From Massilia yuzhufengensis (GTDB lineage Bacteria; Pseudomonadota; Gammaproteobacteria; Burkholderiales; Burkholderiaceae_D): a DNA stretch of 64,000 bases. The DNA is taken from positions 1-64,000 of the forward strand of contig NZ_FOLD01000030.1 of assembly GCF_900112225.1 (NCBI RefSeq), given 5' to 3'. Each line of letters opens with the position of its first letter. The first letter of the stretch is position 1. Below the pieces are notes generated by a model. The model was not told the DNA's origin. It did not search any database and saw nothing but the letters and a program-made list of their open reading frames with translations. Both the position numbers and the translations under genes were made by a program. Positions 7,040 to 14,948 of the stretch are shown piece after piece.

Positions 7040-9751
7040 ATGAGCAAACACCCCGGCCACACCGATCCCCGCACCAACCGCTACCTCGTCGTCACCTGGC
7101 CGTTGCTCGCCGTCTTCCTGTGCGCCGCGTTGTGGATCGCCACCGTGCTGCGCGCCGATGCCGAGACCGCGCGCGCCGAAACCCAGGCGCGCAAGGACGC
7201 CAGCGCCTATGCGGAAGCCTACGAGCAGGTGATCACGCGCTCGGTCGGGCAGATGGACCAGGTCACCATGCAGCTCAAGTTCAGCTGGGAGCACGGGCGC
7301 GACCCCAGCCTGCTCGACGAGCTGCGCCGCGACGGCATGTTCACCGACAGCGCCTTCAGCGCGGTCGCCATCGTCGACCGCGCCGGCATCGTGCGCGCCG
7401 CGACCCGCCCGGCGCTGGTGGGCAGCGACCTGTCGACCGGGCCCTGGTTCGTCCAGCACCGCAACCACATCTCCACCGCGCTGCGCATCGGCGCCGCGCC
7501 ACCGCGCCTGGTTCCCGACGGCGACGGCGCCGGGCAGGTGCTGTTCACGCGCCGGCTCGACACCGCCGACGATGAATTCGACGGCGTCGTGCTGATGGCG
7601 GTGGACGCGCGCTACCTCACCTCGTTTGTCAGTCCGGCCACGCTGGGCGCCGGCGGCGTGGTGGCGCTGGCCGGCACTGAGGGGCGCCTGCGCGCCGAGC
7701 AGCGCAGCGACGGCGCCGCCTTCGTCGAGGGCGGGCGCGCCGTGCTGCCGCTGCGCGCCAGCCTGTGGCTGAGCGAACGCGGCGTGCGCAAGGTGGAAGG
7801 ACCCGAGGGTTTCGCCGATGGCCAGGCGCGCGTGCTCGGCTGGCGCCACTCGGACGCCTACCCGCTGGTGGCGCTGGTGGCGCTGTCGCACGGCGCGGCG
7901 CTGGAAGCGGCCGCCGCCTCCTGGGTCGACGGCCGCGACCGCGCGATCGCGATTTCGACCTGCCTGCTGCTGCTCGGCGGCGCCGGCGCCATGCTGGCGC
8001 GGCGCGCGGTGCTGCGCGAACGCGAGCAGGGCGAAGTGCAGCGCGCCTACCGCACCGCCACCGAGAGCGGCAACGACGGTTTCTACATGGCCGCCGCCGT
8101 GCGCGGGCGCGATGGCGCCATCGAGGACTTCCGCATCGTCGACTGCAACGAGCGCGGCGCCTTCTTCTACGGCCTGACACGCGCCACCCTGGTGGGCAGC
8201 AGCCTGTCGCGCATCGACAGCGGACTGTTCGGCGACGCGCTGCTGGAGACCTACCGCAAGGCGATGGAAACTGGTTTTCATGAAGACGACCGCAAGATGC
8301 CGAGCGATAACCGGCTCAATATCAGCTGGGGACGGCGGCGCCTGGTGCGGGTCGGGAACGGGTTGGCCGTCACGCTGCAGGACATCAGCGAGCGCAAGGC
8401 CCACGAATCCCAGCTCGAGCGCCTCGCCAACGAAGACGTGCTCACCGGCCTGGCCACCCGCCACGCCTTCCTCGATGCGATGCCGGCGCTGCTGGCGCAG
8501 GCGCGCGCCGGCGAATCCGGGCTGGCGCTGCTGTTCATCGACCTCGACGAATTCAAGCACGTCAACGACAGCCACGGCCATGCGGTCGGCGACGCACTGC
8601 TGAAAAACGCGGCGCAGCGCTTGCTGTCGCTGCTGCGCCCCACCGACCGGGTGGCGCGCTTCGGCGGCGACGAATTCCTGGCGCTGCTGCACCCGGTCGA
8701 GGGCGAGCGCCAGGCCGCCTCGGTGGCGGCGCGCATCGTCGAGGCCTTCGCCGTGCCCTTCCTGATCGGCGACGATTTGCACGCGGTGGGGGCGTCGATC
8801 GGCATCAGCATGTTCCCGCGCGACGGCCAGGACGCCGAAACCCTGGTGCGCCACAGCGACATTGCGATGTACGCCGGGAAGAACGAGGGCAAGGGCCAGT
8901 ACCGCTTCTTCGACCCGGCGCTGTCGAACACCCTCAATTCGCGTGCGCGCCTGAAGCAAAGCATGCTTGAAGCGATCGAGCGCGACCAGTTCACCCTGTT
9001 CTACCAGCCGCGCGTGGACGTGCACAGCGGCGAGTTGCTCAGCATGGAGGCGCTGATCCGCTGGCAGCACCCGGAACTGGGCATCGTCTCGCCCGCCGAG
9101 TTCATCCCGCTGGCCGAAAGCACCGGCATCATCGTGCGCATCGGCGAAGTCGTGATCGACCAGGCCTGCGCCCAGCTGGCCGCCTGGCGCGACGCCGGCC
9201 TGCGCCTGGTGCCGGTGTCGATCAACGTCTCGCCCAAGCAGTTCCTGCGCGGCGGCGTGCAGCGCCAATTGAGCGCGGCCCTGCACCGCCACCGGGTGCC
9301 GGCCAGCCTGATCGAAGTCGAGATCACCGAGTCGGCCATGATGGGCGACCACGACGAGATCCTGGCCGAACTGGCCGCGCTGCGCGCGCTGGGCGTGAAG
9401 CTGCACGTGGACGATTTCGGCACCGGCTACTCGTCGCTGTCGCAGCTGCAGCGCCTGAAGATGGACGTGCTGAAGGTGGACCGCGCCTTCACCTCGGAGC
9501 TGGGCAACTCGAAAGAGGGCAAGGTGTTCTTCCAGGCCATCGTGTCGATGGCGCATGCACTCGGCATGTCGGTGGTGGCCGAAGGCGTCGAGACCGGGGA
9601 ACAGCTGGACATCCTGCGCGGGCTCGATTGCAACGAGGTGCAGGGCTACTACATCGCGCGCCCGGTGCCGGCCGCCGGCATGCAGGACATGATGCAAAGG
9701 CGCTTCCTGCTCGGCGCGCCGCAAGTTGCAAGCGCGGAAAATAGCGCCTAG
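7040..9751 (+). CDS. Cache-PAS-GGDEF-EAL c-di-GMP turnover protein
   Basis: A 903-residue membrane protein. Helix 1 is at about 16-36, followed by a periplasmic Cache-like sensor to about 290, a second helix at about 300-318 (AISTCLLLLGGAGAML), a PAS-like segment at about 335-455, GGDEF (loop at 542-546) and EAL (E670-L672). The cyclase loop is intact, with an intact inhibitory site RPTD five residues before it. The phosphodiesterase residues are also present: EALIRWQHP, EVEITESAMM, DDFGTGYSSL from 791, KVDRAFT, AEGVET and QGYYIARP. Both activities look possible. The net direction cannot be told from sequence. The start codon is 21 bases after the degenerate PhoB-like regulator, which suggests one operon and possibly phosphate-linked control. 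Confidence 0.92.
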   Translation: MSKHPGHTDPRTNRYLVVTWPLLAVFLCAALWIATVLRADAETARAETQARKDASAYAEAYEQVITRSVGQMDQVTMQLKFSWEHGRDPSLLDELRRDGMFTDSAFSAVAIVDRAGIVRAATRPALVGSDLSTGPWFVQHRNHISTALRIGAAPPRLVPDGDGAGQVLFTRRLDTADDEFDGVVLMAVDARYLTSFVSPATLGAGGVVALAGTEGRLRAEQRSDGAAFVEGGRAVLPLRASLWLSERGVRKVEGPEGFADGQARVLGWRHSDAYPLVALVALSHGAALEAAAASWVDGRDRAIAISTCLLLLGGAGAMLARRAVLREREQGEVQRAYRTATESGNDGFYMAAAVRGRDGAIEDFRIVDCNERGAFFYGLTRATLVGSSLSRIDSGLFGDALLETYRKAMETGFHEDDRKMPSDNRLNISWGRRRLVRVGNGLAVTLQDISERKAHESQLERLANEDVLTGLATRHAFLDAMPALLAQARAGESGLALLFIDLDEFKHVNDSHGHAVGDALLKNAAQRLLSLLRPTDRVARFGGDEFLALLHPVEGERQAASVAARIVEAFAVPFLIGDDLHAVGASIGISMFPRDGQDAETLVRHSDIAMYAGKNEGKGQYRFFDPALSNTLNSRARLKQSMLEAIERDQFTLFYQPRVDVHSGELLSMEALIRWQHPELGIVSPAEFIPLAESTGIIVRIGEVVIDQACAQLAAWRDAGLRLVPVSINVSPKQFLRGGVQRQLSAALHRHRVPASLIEVEITESAMMGDHDEILAELAALRALGVKLHVDDFGTGYSSLSQLQRLKMDVLKVDRAFTSELGNSKEGKVFFQAIVSMAHALGMSVVAEGVETGEQLDILRGLDCNEVQGYYIARPVPAAGMQDMMQRRFLLGAPQVASAENSA

Positions 9752-9819
9752 AATGCCTGCGCCCCCGGGGACTCCCTTCGCGCCCTGCGCAGGTCTCCGG
9801 GCCGGACCGGAAGCCCCGC

Positions 9820-10386
9820 ATGAATTTGACCGCCCTGATGTTCCTCGCCCTTGCCATGTCGACCGACGCCTTTGCCGCCGCAATCGCCAAGGGCGCCGCC
9901 ATGCGCAAGCCCACCTTGCCGCAGGCGCTGCGCATCGGCCTGCTGTTCGGCTGCATCGAGACCGTCACGCCCGTCATCGGCTGGGCCCTCGGTTCGCTGG
10001 CCGCCGACGCCATCCGCCAGTGGGACCACTGGATCGCCTTCTTCCTGCTGCTCGGCCTGGGCGGACGCATGATCTGGCTCTCCTTCGGCGAGGACGACGA
10101 GGAAGAAGGGGAGCAGACCGGGTCGCCCAAGCTGCTGGTGCTGGTGCTCACGGCGGTCGCCACCAGCATCGATGCGATGGCGGTCGGCGTCGGGCTGGCG
10201 TTTGTCGACGTGTCGATCGTGCGCGCGGCCCTGTCGATCGGCGCGGCCACCACCATCATGGTCACCATCGGCGTGCTGCTCGGGCAGCGCCTGGGCGCCG
10301 CCGTGGGCCGCAACGCGGAGCGCATCGGCGGCGTGGTGCTGGTGCTGGTCGGCACCACCATCCTGATCGAACACCTGTCGGCGTGA
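9820..10386 (+). CDS. mntP: manganese efflux pump MntP
   Basis: A 188-residue, six-helix inner-membrane exporter of Mn2+ (formerly DUF204/YebN). The two pseudo-symmetric halves each carry the conserved acidic motif: MSTDAFAAAI with D16 and TSIDAMAVG with D118, the positions known to matter in E. coli MntP. An acidic cytoplasmic loop (EDDEEEGE, 91-98) lies between the halves. Length equals the E. coli protein. The 68-base gap after the GGDEF-EAL gene contains GC-rich hairpins, but I could not assemble the yybP-ykoY manganese riboswitch core from it. The next gene starts 14 bases after the stop. Confidence 0.95.
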   Translation: MNLTALMFLALAMSTDAFAAAIAKGAAMRKPTLPQALRIGLLFGCIETVTPVIGWALGSLAADAIRQWDHWIAFFLLLGLGGRMIWLSFGEDDEEEGEQTGSPKLLVLVLTAVATSIDAMAVGVGLAFVDVSIVRAALSIGAATTIMVTIGVLLGQRLGAAVGRNAERIGGVVLVLVGTTILIEHLSA

Positions 10387-10400
10387 CGCCGGGAGAGCGC

Positions 10401-10811
10401 ATGCGCACCCTTCCGATCCGCCTGCATCCGCAACAAAACCTGCGCCGCGCGCTGGAAGGCTTGGCTTCGGCGGAAAACATCCAGGCCGGCTTCGTGCTGC
10501 AGGGGATCGGCAGCCTGGGCGTGGCCATGATCCGCTTTGCCGGCATGGATCAGGCCCTTGAGCTGCGCGGCGACATGGAAATCCTCACGCTGTCAGGCTC
10601 GCTGTCGCCCGATGGCGCCCACCTGCACATCACGGTGGCCGACGCGCAGGGGCGCGTCACGGGCGGGCATGTGGCCTACGGCTGCACCGTGCGCACCACG
10701 GCGGAAATCCTGGTGGCGGAGCTGCCGGGAGTGCAATTCAGCCGCGAACCGGATGCCGAATCGGGTTGCAAGGAACTGGTGATCCGCGGCGCGCCGCCGG
10801 CGCACGCCTAA
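10401..10811 (+). CDS. PPC (DUF296) domain protein
   Basis: A 136-residue single-domain protein starting at ATG 10401 with GGGAGAG just upstream. It shows the PPC/DUF296 pattern: LQGIGSLGVAMIRFAG near 33-48, LSGSLS, then AHLHITVADAQGRVTGGHV with the conserved His and Gly residues that in bacterial trimers line a metal site. In plants the domain accompanies AT-hook DNA-binding proteins. In bacteria it stands alone and its role is unclear. It is probably cotranscribed with mntP (14-base gap). Its TAA overlaps the stop codon of the convergent GFA gene by two bases. Confidence 0.85.
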   Translation: MRTLPIRLHPQQNLRRALEGLASAENIQAGFVLQGIGSLGVAMIRFAGMDQALELRGDMEILTLSGSLSPDGAHLHITVADAQGRVTGGHVAYGCTVRTTAEILVAELPGVQFSREPDAESGCKELVIRGAPPAHA

Positions 10812-11203
10812 GGGTAGTGTTCGGCGTCGGGCGGCGGCACCACCCACGCGTGCATGCGGTCCTCGTACACCGACACCGTCGGCGCAGGGAAGCCCGGATC
10901 GGCGAAGGCGCCGACGGGAATGGAGACGAAGCCCGGCAGTCCCAGCGGTTCGTAATACACCGTCACACCGCAGTGCGGGCAGAAGTGGAAGCGCGCGCCC
11001 GGGCCCTCGTCGCCGACGCGCAGGAATGGCGTCGAGCCGCCCGTGACGCTGACCTGCTCGCGCGCGAACCTGGCTTGCTGGCTGAAGGGGCCGCCGGTAC
11101 GGCGCTGGCAGGCCAGGCAGTGGCAGATCGAGTTGCGCACCGGCTCTCCGGTGACCTGCGCCGAGAGCTGGCCGCAACTGCAGGCCGCAAGCCGCGTAAC
11201 CAT
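10808..11203 (-). CDS. GFA family zinc-binding protein
   Basis: A 131-residue protein with the GFA (glutathione-dependent formaldehyde-activating enzyme-like) cysteine pattern: ACSCGQL near 7-13, CHCLACQRRTGGPF near 27-40 and FHFCPHCG near 74-81. These cysteines bind zinc in the fold. The GFA name comes from a proposed link of glutathione with formaldehyde. Most members have no proven activity, so I give no reaction. It is the last gene of a same-strand group with a VOC protein (7-base gap) and yghU, two other families linked to thiol or glutathione chemistry. Its stop overlaps the stop of the opposing PPC gene. Confidence 0.87.
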   Translation of the reverse strand: MVTRLAACSCGQLSAQVTGEPVRNSICHCLACQRRTGGPFSQQARFAREQVSVTGGSTPFLRVGDEGPGARFHFCPHCGVTVYYEPLGLPGFVSIPVGAFADPGFPAPTVSVYEDRMHAWVVPPPDAEHYP

Positions 11204-11209
11204 GCCGGC

Positions 11210-11689
11210 TCAGCCGCGCACGGCCGCTTCGATCGCCGCCACGTCGATTTTCTTCATCGTCATCATGGCCTCGAATGCGCGTTTCGCCACGCCCTGGTCC
11301 GGATTGGCGATGGCCGAGGTGAGCACGCGCGGCGTGATCTGCCACGACAAGCCCCATTTGTCCTTGCACCAGCCGCACTCGCTTTCCTGGCCGCCGTTAT
11401 TCACGATGGCGTTCCACAGGCGGTCGGTTTCTTCCTGGTCGTCGGTCGCGACCTGGAAGGAGAATGCTTCGCTGTGCTTGAAGGTCGGCCCGCCATTGAG
11501 GCCAATGCAGGGAATGCCGGCAACCGTGAAGTCGACCGTCAGCACGTCGCCCTGCTTGCCGGCAGGGTAATCGGAGGGCGCGCGGAAGATACTGCCGACC
11601 TTGCTGTCGGGGAAGGTGGCGGCGTAGAACTGCGCCGCTTCCAGGGCTGAACCGTCGAACCAGAGGCAGACCGTGTTTTTGCTGACCAT
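11210..11689 (-). CDS. VOC superfamily protein, PhnB-like
   Basis: A 159-residue protein starting at ATG 11689. The frame extends 12 codons further upstream but those lack family similarity. It matches the PhnB / 3-demethylubiquinone-methyltransferase-like branch of the VOC fold: LWFDGSALEAAQFYAATFPD at the start, ALNGG-like IGLNGGPTFKH, SFQVATDDQEETDRLW, CGWCKDKWGLSWQITP, then EAMMTMKKIDVAAIEAA at the end. These proteins are dimers of beta-alpha-beta repeats. Despite the old name they are not shown to be methyltransferases. It lies between GFA and yghU on the same strand. Confidence 0.87.
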   Translation of the reverse strand: MVSKNTVCLWFDGSALEAAQFYAATFPDSKVGSIFRAPSDYPAGKQGDVLTVDFTVAGIPCIGLNGGPTFKHSEAFSFQVATDDQEETDRLWNAIVNNGGQESECGWCKDKWGLSWQITPRVLTSAIANPDQGVAKRAFEAMMTMKKIDVAAIEAAVRG

Positions 11690-11781
11690 GTTATTGCTCC
11701 AATGTTGGAAGGAACCGGAAAACAAGGGGACGTCGCATCGGCCAGCATAGCGCAGGCGGGCGCTTCTTTGCTATAAAAACA

Positions 11782-12612
11782 TCAATCCAGGTCGGCGGCG
11801 CTGTGGCGTTCCGGCACCTGCTCGGCCGGGTTGCCGCGCACCCGGTTGACCTTGCGGCCGCGCATCACGGCCGGGCGCCTGGCGATGTCTTCGGCCCAGC
11901 GCCGCACGTGGCCGTACTCGTGCACGGACAGAAAGTCGCCCGCCTCGTACAGCTCGCCGCGCGCCATGCCGCCGTACCATGGCCAGATGGCCATGTCGGC
12001 GATTGTGTAGTCGTCGCCGGCGACGTAGCGGTGCTTGGTGAGCTGGCGCTCCAGCACGTCGAGCTGGCGCTTGGTTTCCATGGCGTAGCGGTCGATCGGG
12101 TATTGCAGCTTCTCGGGCGCGTAGGCGTAGAAGTGACCGAAGCCGCCGCCCACGAAAGGCGCCGAGCCCATCTGCCAGAACAGCCAGTTCATGGCCTCCG
12201 TGCGCGCCACGCCATCGCTGGCCAGGAAGGCGCCGAATTTTTCCGCCAGGTAGAGCAGGATCGCGCCCGATTCGAACACGCGCACCGGCTCTGTCCCGCT
12301 GCGGTCGACCAGCGCCGGGATCTTGGAATTGGGGTTGATGTCGACGAAGCCGCTCGAGAACTGTTCGCCTTCGTTGATGCGGATGAGCCAGGCGTCATAC
12401 TCGGCGCCCGTGTGGCCCAGGGCCAGCAGCTCTTCGAGCATGATGGTCACCTTGACGCCGTTGGGCGTGGCGAGCGAATACAGCTGCAGCGGGTGCTTGC
12501 CGACCGGCAGCTCCAGCTCGTGGGTGGGGCCGGCGACCGCGCGGTTGATGCTGGCGAAGGTGCCGCCATTGGAGGCGGGCGGGGTCCAGACTTTGGGTGG
12601 GACGTAGGTCAT
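11782..12612 (-). CDS. yghU: YghU-type glutathione S-transferase
   Basis: A 276-residue cytoplasmic protein of the nu-class GST group. The N-terminal extension (YVPPKVWTPP, then GGTFASINRAVAGPTHE) is typical of YghU. The thioredoxin-fold part has QLYSLATPNGVKVTIMLEE and INPNSKIPALVD with the cis-Pro loop, then VFESGAILLYLAEKFG, the glutathione-binding Glu-Ser. The helical domain includes YTIADMAIWPWYGG. YghU acts as a disulfide-bond reductase using two glutathiones and lacks the usual catalytic Tyr/Ser/Cys of other GSTs. Length is close to E. coli YghU (288). It is first in a same-strand group with the VOC and GFA genes and diverges from the gene at 12835. Confidence 0.93.
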   Translation of the reverse strand: MTYVPPKVWTPPASNGGTFASINRAVAGPTHELELPVGKHPLQLYSLATPNGVKVTIMLEELLALGHTGAEYDAWLIRINEGEQFSSGFVDINPNSKIPALVDRSGTEPVRVFESGAILLYLAEKFGAFLASDGVARTEAMNWLFWQMGSAPFVGGGFGHFYAYAPEKLQYPIDRYAMETKRQLDVLERQLTKHRYVAGDDYTIADMAIWPWYGGMARGELYEAGDFLSVHEYGHVRRWAEDIARRPAVMRGRKVNRVRGNPAEQVPERHSAADLD

Positions 12613-12834
12613 CGAGGGCTCCTTGGAGATGCTGGACGAAAGCCTGCATTCTATCCGCGCGCCGGGTGGCGCGCTTGGGCGTCCCTCAGGCCGCGCGCGC
12701 GGAAATCACGGGCGCGGTGTCGGATTGCTACAAGCTACCCGCATCGGGTTTTTTGCACATTGACAACGCAAATGGCGATTGCGGGCGCCGTTCACGATTA
12801 CAATTTGCCCTCCAACCCAGCCAGCGGAGACGCC

Positions 12835-13503
12835 ATGCAAGTAGTCGCAGCCCACAGCAGGTCGATCAAGGCCTTCGCCGGCGAATACGTGATGATCGTC
12901 TTGAGTATCGTCACCGCTCTGGCGCTGGAGAACGGGGTACGCAGTTACCAGCAGGCGCGCGAGGCGCAGGAAGCGGCGCGCAGTCTCGATGCCGAAATCG
13001 CCCTCAACATCGCCGAGACCCGTAGCGCGATCGGGCATAACACTGCGCAGGCCCAGAAGGTGAACGGCTTCAAGAAAATCCTGCTGGCGGACATCAAGGC
13101 GGGTGTCGGCGACAAGGAGGCGATCCGGCACACGATGGCCGGCCAGGATTTCGGCGTAAGCATGGTCACACCGTCGCTGCAGCACGAGGCCTGGGATGTC
13201 GCCGTGGCCAACCAGTCGCTCAGCCACATGCCGCCCGCCCAGCTGCAACGCTATGCAAAGCAGTATGCCAGCATGCGCGACCTGCAGGCGGTGCTGGCCG
13301 GAAAGGGAAACGGCTTCCTGAACTTGCCGCAGTTCTCCGATACGTTCAGCAATTTCCAGATGGACGAGCTGGATGCCCGCGCTCTGTACCGCGTCCTCAC
13401 CCAGATGGGCTCGCTGTATGAGACCAATGCCAGCATGTTGCAGGATCTCGAGAAGCAGCTGGTGGAAGAGCAGCGGCGCACGCTCAAGCTGGCGCAGCGC
13501 TAG
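12835..13503 (+). CDS. membrane-anchored protein of unknown function
   Basis: A 222-residue protein starting at ATG 12835, with GGAGA six bases upstream. One N-terminal helix (about 14-34, YVMIVLSIVTALALENGV) is followed by a helical, Glu/Gln/Ala-rich region (EAQEAARSLDAEIALNIAETR) that looks like a coiled coil. The rest is a soluble domain ending in another charged helix (DLEKQLVEEQRRTLKLA). The layout recalls the DUF6090-type proteins that pair a single helix with a cytoplasmic coil, but I would not name a family. It diverges from yghU across 222 bases and converges on rpoH. Confidence 0.75.
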   Translation: MQVVAAHSRSIKAFAGEYVMIVLSIVTALALENGVRSYQQAREAQEAARSLDAEIALNIAETRSAIGHNTAQAQKVNGFKKILLADIKAGVGDKEAIRHTMAGQDFGVSMVTPSLQHEAWDVAVANQSLSHMPPAQLQRYAKQYASMRDLQAVLAGKGNGFLNLPQFSDTFSNFQMDELDARALYRVLTQMGSLYETNASMLQDLEKQLVEEQRRTLKLAQR

Positions 13504-13582
13504 GCGAGCGGACTGGAGAGTTTGACAGTCCGACTGTTCGGGAACTCGCGCTAGCCTCTTGCAGCGATTCCTTTGTTAACGC

Positions 13583-13615
13583 AAAAACGTCGTTCCCGCC
13601 AAGGCGGAAACGACG
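13583..13615 (-). terminator. intrinsic terminator of rpoH
   Basis: On the minus strand a 13-bp stem with one mismatch (CGTCGTTTCCGCC against GGCGGGAACGACG, loop TT) is followed by TTTTT. It starts about 25 bases after the rpoH stop. The stem core resembles the dispersed CGTCGTTCC palindromes found elsewhere in this window, so a repeat unit may have been recruited as the terminator. Confidence 0.8.
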
Positions 13616-13639
13616 CGCGTACTGCTACTCACTGATTAC

Positions 13640-14530
13640 TTAAACAAACGCCGCCAGCGCGCCCTTCATTTTCTTCAGCGCAGCCGATTCGATCTGGCGG
13701 ATGCGCTCGGCCGACACGCCGAACTCTTCAGCCAGCGTATGCAGGGTGGCGCCCGAGCCGTCGTCGTTGGCCAGCCAGCGTGCTTCGACGATGCGGCGCG
13801 AACGCGGGTCCAGCTTGCCCAGGGCGGTCTCGATGCCTTCCGACTGCAGGCGGGTGACGGCCTCGGCTTCCAGCACCTTGGTCGGTTCCTGCTGGTCGGA
13901 CGACAGGTAGGCGATCGGGGCGAACTTGTCGTCGTCGTCGTCGGTCGGCGATTCGAGCGCGATGTCGCGGCCCGACAGGCGGGTTTCCATCTCGATGACT
14001 TCTTCGCGCTTGACGTCCAGCATCTTCGCCAGGTCGTCGACCTGGGTCGGGGTCATCGCGTCCAGGCCCACCTTGTTGCTGCGCAGGTTGAAGAACAGCT
14101 TGCGCTGGGCCTTGGTCGTGGCGACCTTCACCAGGCGCCAGTTCTTCAGGATGTATTCGTGCATCTCGGCCTTGATCCAGTGCATCGCGTACGACACCAG
14201 GCGCACGCCCTGGTTCGGGTCGAAACGCTTGACCGCTTTCATCAGGCCGATATTGCCTTCCTGGATCAGGTCGGCGTGCGGCAGGCCGTAGCCGAGGTAG
14301 CCGCGCGCGATCGAGACCACCAGGCGCAGGTGCGACAAGACCAGCTTTTGCGCGGCGTCGAGGTCGTTGTCGTCGCGCAGGCGCTTGGCCAGCGATTGTT
14401 CTTCTTCGTGGGTCAGCATCGGCAGGCGGTTGACGGCCGAGATGTAGGCGTCAATATTGCCGAGATTGCCGGTAAAACCCAGGTTCAGGGCACGTGTGCC
14501 GGCTGGAACCAATGCGGATTGTGCTGACAT
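13640..14530 (-). CDS. rpoH: heat-shock sigma factor sigma-32
   Basis: A 296-residue alternative sigma factor that directs RNA polymerase to heat-shock promoters. The start at 14530 is six bases after GAGGGAA. Another ATG two codons upstream sits inside that site. The protein has region 2 with LVLSHLRLVVSIARGYLGYG, DLIQEGNIGLMKAVKRFDP and YAMHWIKAEMHEYIL, then the RpoH box QRKLFFNLR, and region 4 with LDPRSRRIVEARWL and the helix-turn-helix TLAEEFGVSAERIRQIE. The ftsY-ftsE-ftsX-rpoH order is the same as in enterobacteria. Upstream lies a promoter overlapped by a CIRCE-like operator, so HrcA control is likely in addition to any RNA-level control. Confidence 0.97.
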   Translation of the reverse strand: MSAQSALVPAGTRALNLGFTGNLGNIDAYISAVNRLPMLTHEEEQSLAKRLRDDNDLDAAQKLVLSHLRLVVSIARGYLGYGLPHADLIQEGNIGLMKAVKRFDPNQGVRLVSYAMHWIKAEMHEYILKNWRLVKVATTKAQRKLFFNLRSNKVGLDAMTPTQVDDLAKMLDVKREEVIEMETRLSGRDIALESPTDDDDDKFAPIAYLSSDQQEPTKVLEAEAVTRLQSEGIETALGKLDPRSRRIVEARWLANDDGSGATLHTLAEEFGVSAERIRQIESAALKKMKGALAAFV

Positions 14531-14650
14531 GTTCATTTCCCTCGTAGTAGTCCTGCTGCATCCGGATGTGCCACCGACCCATGTCGCGCGACACCAGCGT
14601 ACCTGCTCCTTACCGGATGCCTTCCTTGAATTTTCGCTGTCTTGAGGCAT

Positions 14651-14680
14651 ATATTAGCACTCTCCACGTGGGAGTGCCAG
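14651..14680 (-). promoter_or_regulatory. rpoH promoter with CIRCE-like operator
   Basis: On the plus strand TTAGCACTC (14654-14662), nine bases, then GAGTGCCAG (14672-14680). The HrcA operator consensus CIRCE is TTAGCACTC-N9-GAGTGCTAA, so the left arm is perfect, the right arm has seven of nine, and the spacing is exact. On the minus strand it overlaps a plausible promoter: CTGGCA (-35), 18 bases, TAATAT (-10, 14656-14651). Transcription would start near 14644, leaving a leader of about 115 bases before rpoH. Confidence 0.8.
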
Positions 14681-14920
14681 GCAACCCATTGGTTTGCCAA
14701 ACTCGATTAAGCTTGGCTAAAGTATTGCCATTGGGAATCAAAAATAGTCGATTTAACTGTAGAGCAGGGAACTGTCGATTGGTTGACGCAGCTCAAAAGT
14801 GAGCCAGAAACAGCTGGAAATCGTATTAGGGACAGATTAAAGGCGCAGGAAGCGGCCTTCTGTTGGATGGCGCACCTTGGACCGGCGAGCGATGTAGGAA
14901 TATCGCCCGTCTGGTCGTAG

Positions 14921-14943
14921 GGTGGCCGGCAGGGCCGGCCACC
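14921..14943 (-). terminator. hairpin after ftsX
   Basis: GGTGGCCGGC (14921-14930) and GCCGGCCACC (14934-14943) form a perfect 10-bp stem with a 3-base loop, six bases after the ftsX stop. No T run follows on the minus strand, so termination strength is uncertain. It may mark the end of the ftsYEX unit and separate it from rpoH. Confidence 0.45.
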
Positions 14944-14948
14944 GCGGC

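Larger units (their letters stand above)
14531..14948. other. gap between ftsX and rpoH
   Basis: This 418-base gap holds the rpoH leader and promoter (to about 14680), an AT-richer stretch of about 170 bases with no convincing gene, and a perfect hairpin near the ftsX stop. No coding frame in it looks real on either strand. Confidence 0.6.

Noticed and set aside
9752-9819. yybP-ykoY manganese riboswitch before mntP
   Set aside because: The leader is GC-rich with small hairpins, but I could not find the conserved GGGGAGUA and GAACGAGACC-type loops in order, and 68 bases is short for it.
6836-9883. 1015-codon minus-strand open frame opposite the GGDEF-EAL gene
   Set aside because: It is antisense to a gene with complete catalytic motifs, and its composition (runs of Arg, His, Gln, Ala) is typical of the reverse of high-GC coding DNA. 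The same applies to the long frames at 35440-38181, 50386-53154 and 30515-32641.
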